NCBI GenBank assembly: GCA_937897265.1
Contig: CALCPT010000112.1
Location: 1-9,104, forward strand
Length of the DNA stretch: 9,104 nt
Direction: 5' to 3'
Source of the DNA: an uncultured Alcaligenaceae bacterium
GTDB taxonomy: Bacteria; Pseudomonadota; Gammaproteobacteria; Burkholderiales; Burkholderiaceae_B
Position numbers and translations under genes: made by a program. The notes under the pieces were generated by a model. The model was given only the letters and a program-made list of their open reading frames with translations, was not told where the DNA came from and did no database searches. Shown here in pieces: positions 6,373 to 9,104 of the stretch. Position 1 is the first letter of the stretch; each line of letters begins with the position of its first letter.

Positions 6373-7419
6373 CTATTTTAGGTCACCCGTCTTGGTGAAG
6401 TAATCTTTATACCAAGCGGTCTCGAGCGCCAGATCCTTGTTCAATGTCTTGCTGTCTTTCAGATCATAGGGCAGGTAGTTTTGTTTAAGCATCGCTTTAA
6501 ACTCGGCCGACTGAGCAATTTTCATGAAAGTATCTTCAAGCTTGGCCAGGATATCCGGGGGGGTGCCGGCACGTACGGTCGCTACGATCCCGCTGTTCGG
6601 CGGATTATTCCAATCACACCCAATCTCTTTAAGCGTGCGAACCTCTGGAAAGTTTTCGTCGCGGGTTGTTTGAAATAAGACCAATTGGCGAAATACACCG
6701 TCAACAACCAGAGGGTTGTGCGAACCTGAACCCGAGGTAAAGTTCACGTGTTTGCCCATCAACATGGTGTTGGCCTCGGTGCCGCCTTTCGTGGGTACAT
6801 GTTTGAAATCTAATCCCTTGCAGCGCTTGAGTGCTTCGACACCCATTTGTTGAGAGGTAGTGGCAACGCCGCCAGCGCCGGCGGTGGCATAGGACATACC
6901 GGGATTGCTTTTGGCTGCCTCAATGAAGTCTTCAATCGTCTTCCAGGGGCTATCAGCCGGCACGACGACTGACCCGTTATGAAAATAACTGTATTGCATG
7001 ACGCCCACAATGTCGGTCGCTTTATAACTGACCTTCATGAGCAAGGGGCGAATCGTGACGGCTGCGGTTGAACCGATTAATACCGCGTAGCCGTCAGGTT
7101 TTTTTGATACCAGCATGCCGGCGGCAACGGTTCCGCCGCCTCCGCCCTTGTTATCCACGGCGATCGGTACGCCTAAAATCGCCTCAGCAGATCTGGCCAA
7201 GGCGCGAGCAGTAATGTCGGTCGTGGCACCGGCCCCGTACGACACGTAGAACGTAATCGGTTTGTTTGGATAGCTTTGTGCTTGAGTCGTTAAGGGTAAC
7301 GCCATGCAGGCGATACCGGCCAGTACACCAGTGAGCGCAGACCATGACGAACAACCCCTTTGTTTCAACAAGGTTGTTCTGCCGGCAGCGGGGGAGATCA
7401 AATCTTTGAAATACATCAT
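6373..7419 (-). CDS. Bug/TctC-family periplasmic solute-binding protein, intact paralogue of the truncated tctC
   Basis: Periplasmic binding protein of the TTT/Bug family, 348 residues. It has a long signal peptide (Arg14, Lys19 and Arg21, then a hydrophobic core) with likely cleavage at T-Q-A|Q after residue 47. The mature protein begins YPNKPITFYVSYGAGATTD, with DNKGGGGGTVAAG next, RPLLMKVSY in the middle and FKHVPTKGG before MGKHVNFTSGSGSHN. The same landmarks occur in the truncated tctC, so the two are close paralogues. No permease genes adjoin it, so it may use the TctAB encoded at 745-2733 or another system. The frame opens with ATGATG; AGAGGA (7425-7430) lies 5 bp from the first ATG and 8 bp from the second, so either could be used. 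The ligand is unknown, probably a carboxylate. Confidence 0.93.
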   Translation of the reverse strand: MMYFKDLISPAAGRTTLLKQRGCSSWSALTGVLAGIACMALPLTTQAQSYPNKPITFYVSYGAGATTDITARALARSAEAILGVPIAVDNKGGGGGTVAAGMLVSKKPDGYAVLIGSTAAVTIRPLLMKVSYKATDIVGVMQYSYFHNGSVVVPADSPWKTIEDFIEAAKSNPGMSYATAGAGGVATTSQQMGVEALKRCKGLDFKHVPTKGGTEANTMLMGKHVNFTSGSGSHNPLVVDGVFRQLVLFQTTRDENFPEVRTLKEIGCDWNNPPNSGIVATVRAGTPPDILAKLEDTFMKIAQSAEFKAMLKQNYLPYDLKDSKTLNKDLALETAWYKDYFTKTGDLK

Positions 7420-7434
7420 GTGGTCCTCTTCTGT

Positions 7435-7556
7435 GGGCGAAGCTGCTAGACGCTTGATTCCTGATTCAAACTAGACCTCGCTCATGGGCGAAGCCGTTAA
7501 ACCCTTCATTTTTGGTTCGGCGCTGACTTCTTTTATGCTCGAAGCAGCTGTAGACC
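7435..7556. repeat. Degenerate direct repeats with 51-bp period between two solute-binding protein genes
   Basis: Copies begin at 7435 (GGGCGAAGCTGCTAGAC), 7486 (GGGCGAAGCCGTTAAAC) and 7537 (GCTCGAAGCAGCTGTAGAC), exactly 51 bp apart. Copies 1 and 2 match at about 33 of 51 positions by hand alignment. Copy 3 matches mainly in its first 20 bases and then runs into the 3' end of the upstream gene. Each copy is preceded by a pyrimidine-rich stretch (CCTCTTCTGT, CCTCGCTCAT, CTTCTTTTAT). The unit preceding copy 1 contains the ribosome site of the 6373-7419 gene. No terminator or clear promoter was seen in this 137-bp gap, so the two genes may be co-transcribed. Confidence 0.5.
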
Positions 7557-8552
7557 TTACTCAAGACTCAGCTTAGCCGTCTCAACGGTTTGCTTCCAAC
7601 TGGCGATCTCTGCACGTACAAAGTTGTTGAATTCTTCAGGAGAATTTCCGCCCGCAATGCCCCCCATCTCTTTGAAGCGATTTTGAATGTCCGCGGTGTT
7701 TAAGACTTTGACAGTGGCTTGTTGCAAGCGGTTGACAATCGCTTGCGGTGTTGCTGCCGGAGCGAACAGACCAAACCAGGCGGTAACCAGCATATTTGGT
7801 ACACCCGCCTCGGCCATAGTCGGGACGTTCGGTAGTTCAGGGGCTCTTACGTCGCTTGTCACCGCTAGGGCACGCAGCTTACCGCCCTTGATTTGAGCCA
7901 TCACACTGGGCGCCGTTGCAATCATAAAAGTGAACTGATTGCCGAGTAGGGCACCTGTTGCGGGCCCTGCTCCTTTGTATGGAATATGCGGCACCTGGAT
8001 GCCCGTACGTTGCATAAACATTTCTCCCGACAGGTGCGGAGACTGCCCCGCGCCTGCCGAGCCAAATGAGTAAAGGCTAGGATCCTTTTTGATTGCTGCG
8101 ATCAACTCTTGAACCGTCGTGAAGGGCGTGCTGCTGTTGACGACCAGGATATTGGGATTTGAAATCACAAGCGTGATCGCGCTGAAATCGTCTGGGGTGT
8201 AAGGCAGTTTCTTGTACAGGCTGTAATTAATCGAGTGAGAGCCGATATTTGCCATCATGATCGTATAGCCGTCGGGAGTGGCGCGCGCCACATACTGAGA
8301 GCCCAAGATGCCACCTGCACCTGCTTTGTTCTCAACCACGACGGTTGTGCCAAGCTCAGCACCAAGTTTTTCACTAATAATGCGTGCCGCTTGATCACCC
8401 GTGCCGCCAGGCGCGGCACCCACAATAATTGTGATGGGTTTGTCAGGCCACGCTGCCGCGCAGGGCGAGCTGAATACGAGAGCCACACTTAACAAAGCGA
8501 ATACGCGAGTGAGTAACATTTTTTGAAAGCCCCTGACTTGATGCGACGGCAT
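7557..8552 (-). CDS. Bug/TctC-family periplasmic solute-binding protein
   Basis: Periplasmic binding protein of the TTT/Bug family, 331 residues, the normal length. The signal peptide has Arg7, Lys11 and Arg16 followed by a hydrophobic core (VFALLSVALVF), with likely cleavage after A34 just before WPDKPI. Family landmarks follow: GAAPGGTGDQAARIISEKL, VENKAGAGGILG, RATPDGYTIMM, FGSAGAGQSPHLSGEMF, HIPYKGAGPA and ELPNVPTMAEAGVP. It is clearly more distant from the other two binding proteins than they are from each other, so its ligand probably differs. The start at 8552 is supported by AGGAGA (8561-8566) at 8 bp; the internal ATG at 8519 has no ribosome site. No permease adjoins it. It probably leads a minus-strand unit that includes the 6373-7419 gene. 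Confidence 0.94.
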   Translation of the reverse strand: MPSHQVRGFQKMLLTRVFALLSVALVFSSPCAAAWPDKPITIIVGAAPGGTGDQAARIISEKLGAELGTTVVVENKAGAGGILGSQYVARATPDGYTIMMANIGSHSINYSLYKKLPYTPDDFSAITLVISNPNILVVNSSTPFTTVQELIAAIKKDPSLYSFGSAGAGQSPHLSGEMFMQRTGIQVPHIPYKGAGPATGALLGNQFTFMIATAPSVMAQIKGGKLRALAVTSDVRAPELPNVPTMAEAGVPNMLVTAWFGLFAPAATPQAIVNRLQQATVKVLNTADIQNRFKEMGGIAGGNSPEEFNNFVRAEIASWKQTVETAKLSLE

Positions 8553-8603
8553 TGCAGCAGTCTCCTGACTCAGAATTTATTTTGTTTCTTGTAAAGTAAG
8601 GTT

Positions 8604-8619
8604 AGCAGGAAATCCTGCT
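8604..8619. repeat. Short perfect inverted repeat in a divergent intergenic region (possible operator)
   Basis: AGCAGGA (8604-8610) and TCCTGCT (8613-8619) are perfect 7-bp arms around AA. It lies about 50 bp before the binding-protein start at 8552, within the 259-bp gap to the divergent gene at 8812. There is no adjacent T-run, so an operator is more plausible than a terminator. I could not place convincing promoters in this gap. Confidence 0.4.
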
Positions 8620-8811
8620 CACTTTGTATTTCTTGCTAGACGCAGAGCGACATGATGTCCATAATAAAAGAAAAAATCCCAGGCGCGTGTTGCATTGCGC
8701 CATAACAAACTATCGAGACCTAGCGCCTCAGTCCTCCGCGATACGCTTAAAGCATGTGAGCTTATCTAGAAAAAGTCAGGGTTGGAGTGCTTGCACATAA
8801 AAGAGGAAATC

Positions 8812-9104
8812 ATGGCAACAAAGATCGATCGGGCGCAAGCCGCTGGCTTCGCAAAAGCGGGTGATGTGTCGCGCCGCGCCATCATCGGCGATCAGTACGT
8901 AGATGGAATGCTGAAAGCAAAAAATGCTTTCGATCATGAGTGGCAAGAATATTTGAATAATCAGCTTTGGGGGCGAACCTGGGCGCGCGGCATTTTGAGT
9001 CATCAGCAACTCAGTCTTGTGAATTTGTCTATGCTAGCTGGGCTTGGCCGGATGGAGGAGTTTGAATTGCACTTTCGGATCGCGCTGACTCGCACCAAGG
9101 TTCC
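8812..9104 (+). CDS. Carboxymuconolactone decarboxylase family protein, 5' part only (runs off the window)
   Basis: The frame opens with ATG at 8812 after a GAGGA ribosome site (8803-8807) and stays open for 97 codons to the window edge. The protein reads ATKIDRAQAAGF, then SRRAIIGDQYVDGML, WQEYLNNQLWGRTWARG, SLVNLSMLAGLGR and EEFELHFRIALTRT. This matches the carboxymuconolactone decarboxylase/AhpD-like fold of PcaC: RRAxxGDxxVD, then WGxxWxRxGL, then SLxxLxMLxxLxRxxE. PcaC decarboxylates 4-carboxymuconolactone in the protocatechuate pathway, but many family members do other chemistry, so a pcaC symbol is not justified. The C-terminal part of the domain, roughly 30-40 residues, is off-window. 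It diverges from the solute-binding protein gene at 8552. Confidence 0.82.
   Translation, partial: MATKIDRAQAAGFAKAGDVSRRAIIGDQYVDGMLKAKNAFDHEWQEYLNNQLWGRTWARGILSHQQLSLVNLSMLAGLGRMEEFELHFRIALTRTKV

Noticed and set aside
7435..7556. CRISPR array
   Set aside because: Only three copies, about 65% alike over the whole period, with no constant repeat and variable spacer pattern and no cas genes.
8776..9009. 77-codon minus-strand open frame at the right end
   Set aside because: It is antisense to the carboxymuconolactone-decarboxylase-like frame, which has a ribosome site and clear family motifs.

Overview
The window looks like chromosomal DNA from a betaproteobacterium, most likely Burkholderiales and perhaps Alcaligenaceae-like. 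The main reason is three separate genes for Bug/TctC-type periplasmic solute-binding proteins; expansion of this family is a hallmark of that group. Base composition is moderate, about 52% G+C where I counted. No phage, IS transposase, tRNA, rRNA or CRISPR array was recognised. The organism assignment is an inference from family content, not from a marker gene.

Layout. (1) Positions 62-2733, minus strand: a tripartite tricarboxylate transporter (TTT) operon in the order tctB-tctA-tctC. The tctC gene is cut short: its conserved C-terminal third is replaced by about 118 bp of more GC-rich sequence at the window edge. (2) Positions 2734-3031: a divergent control region with two good sigma-70-type promoters facing away from each other. 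(3) Positions 3032-5388, plus strand: a two-gene operon for an HMG-CoA-lyase-like aldolase and an MmgE/PrpD-family protein, ending at a strong bidirectional terminator (5503-5536). (4) Positions 5550-6217, minus strand: a dienelactone hydrolase gene broken by one frameshift. (5) Positions 6373-8552, minus strand: two more Bug/TctC solute-binding proteins with no permease beside them, separated by a 137-bp gap carrying degenerate 51-bp repeats. (6) From 8812 off the right edge, plus strand: the first 97 codons of a carboxymuconolactone-decarboxylase-family gene.

How the parts may work together (inference). The transporter and the lyase/MmgE-PrpD pair share one intergenic region, so they could be co-regulated as uptake plus breakdown of a small branched di- or tricarboxylate. 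The intact binding protein at 6373-7419 is a close paralogue of the truncated tctC product and could serve the TctAB permease in trans. The dienelactone hydrolase and carboxymuconolactone decarboxylase families are typical of aromatic-ring-cleavage catabolism, but nothing here proves a shared pathway.

I did not find a clearly novel system. The most interesting points are the lyase's non-standard active-site residues, the tctC junction, the frameshifted hydrolase and the 51-bp repeats.
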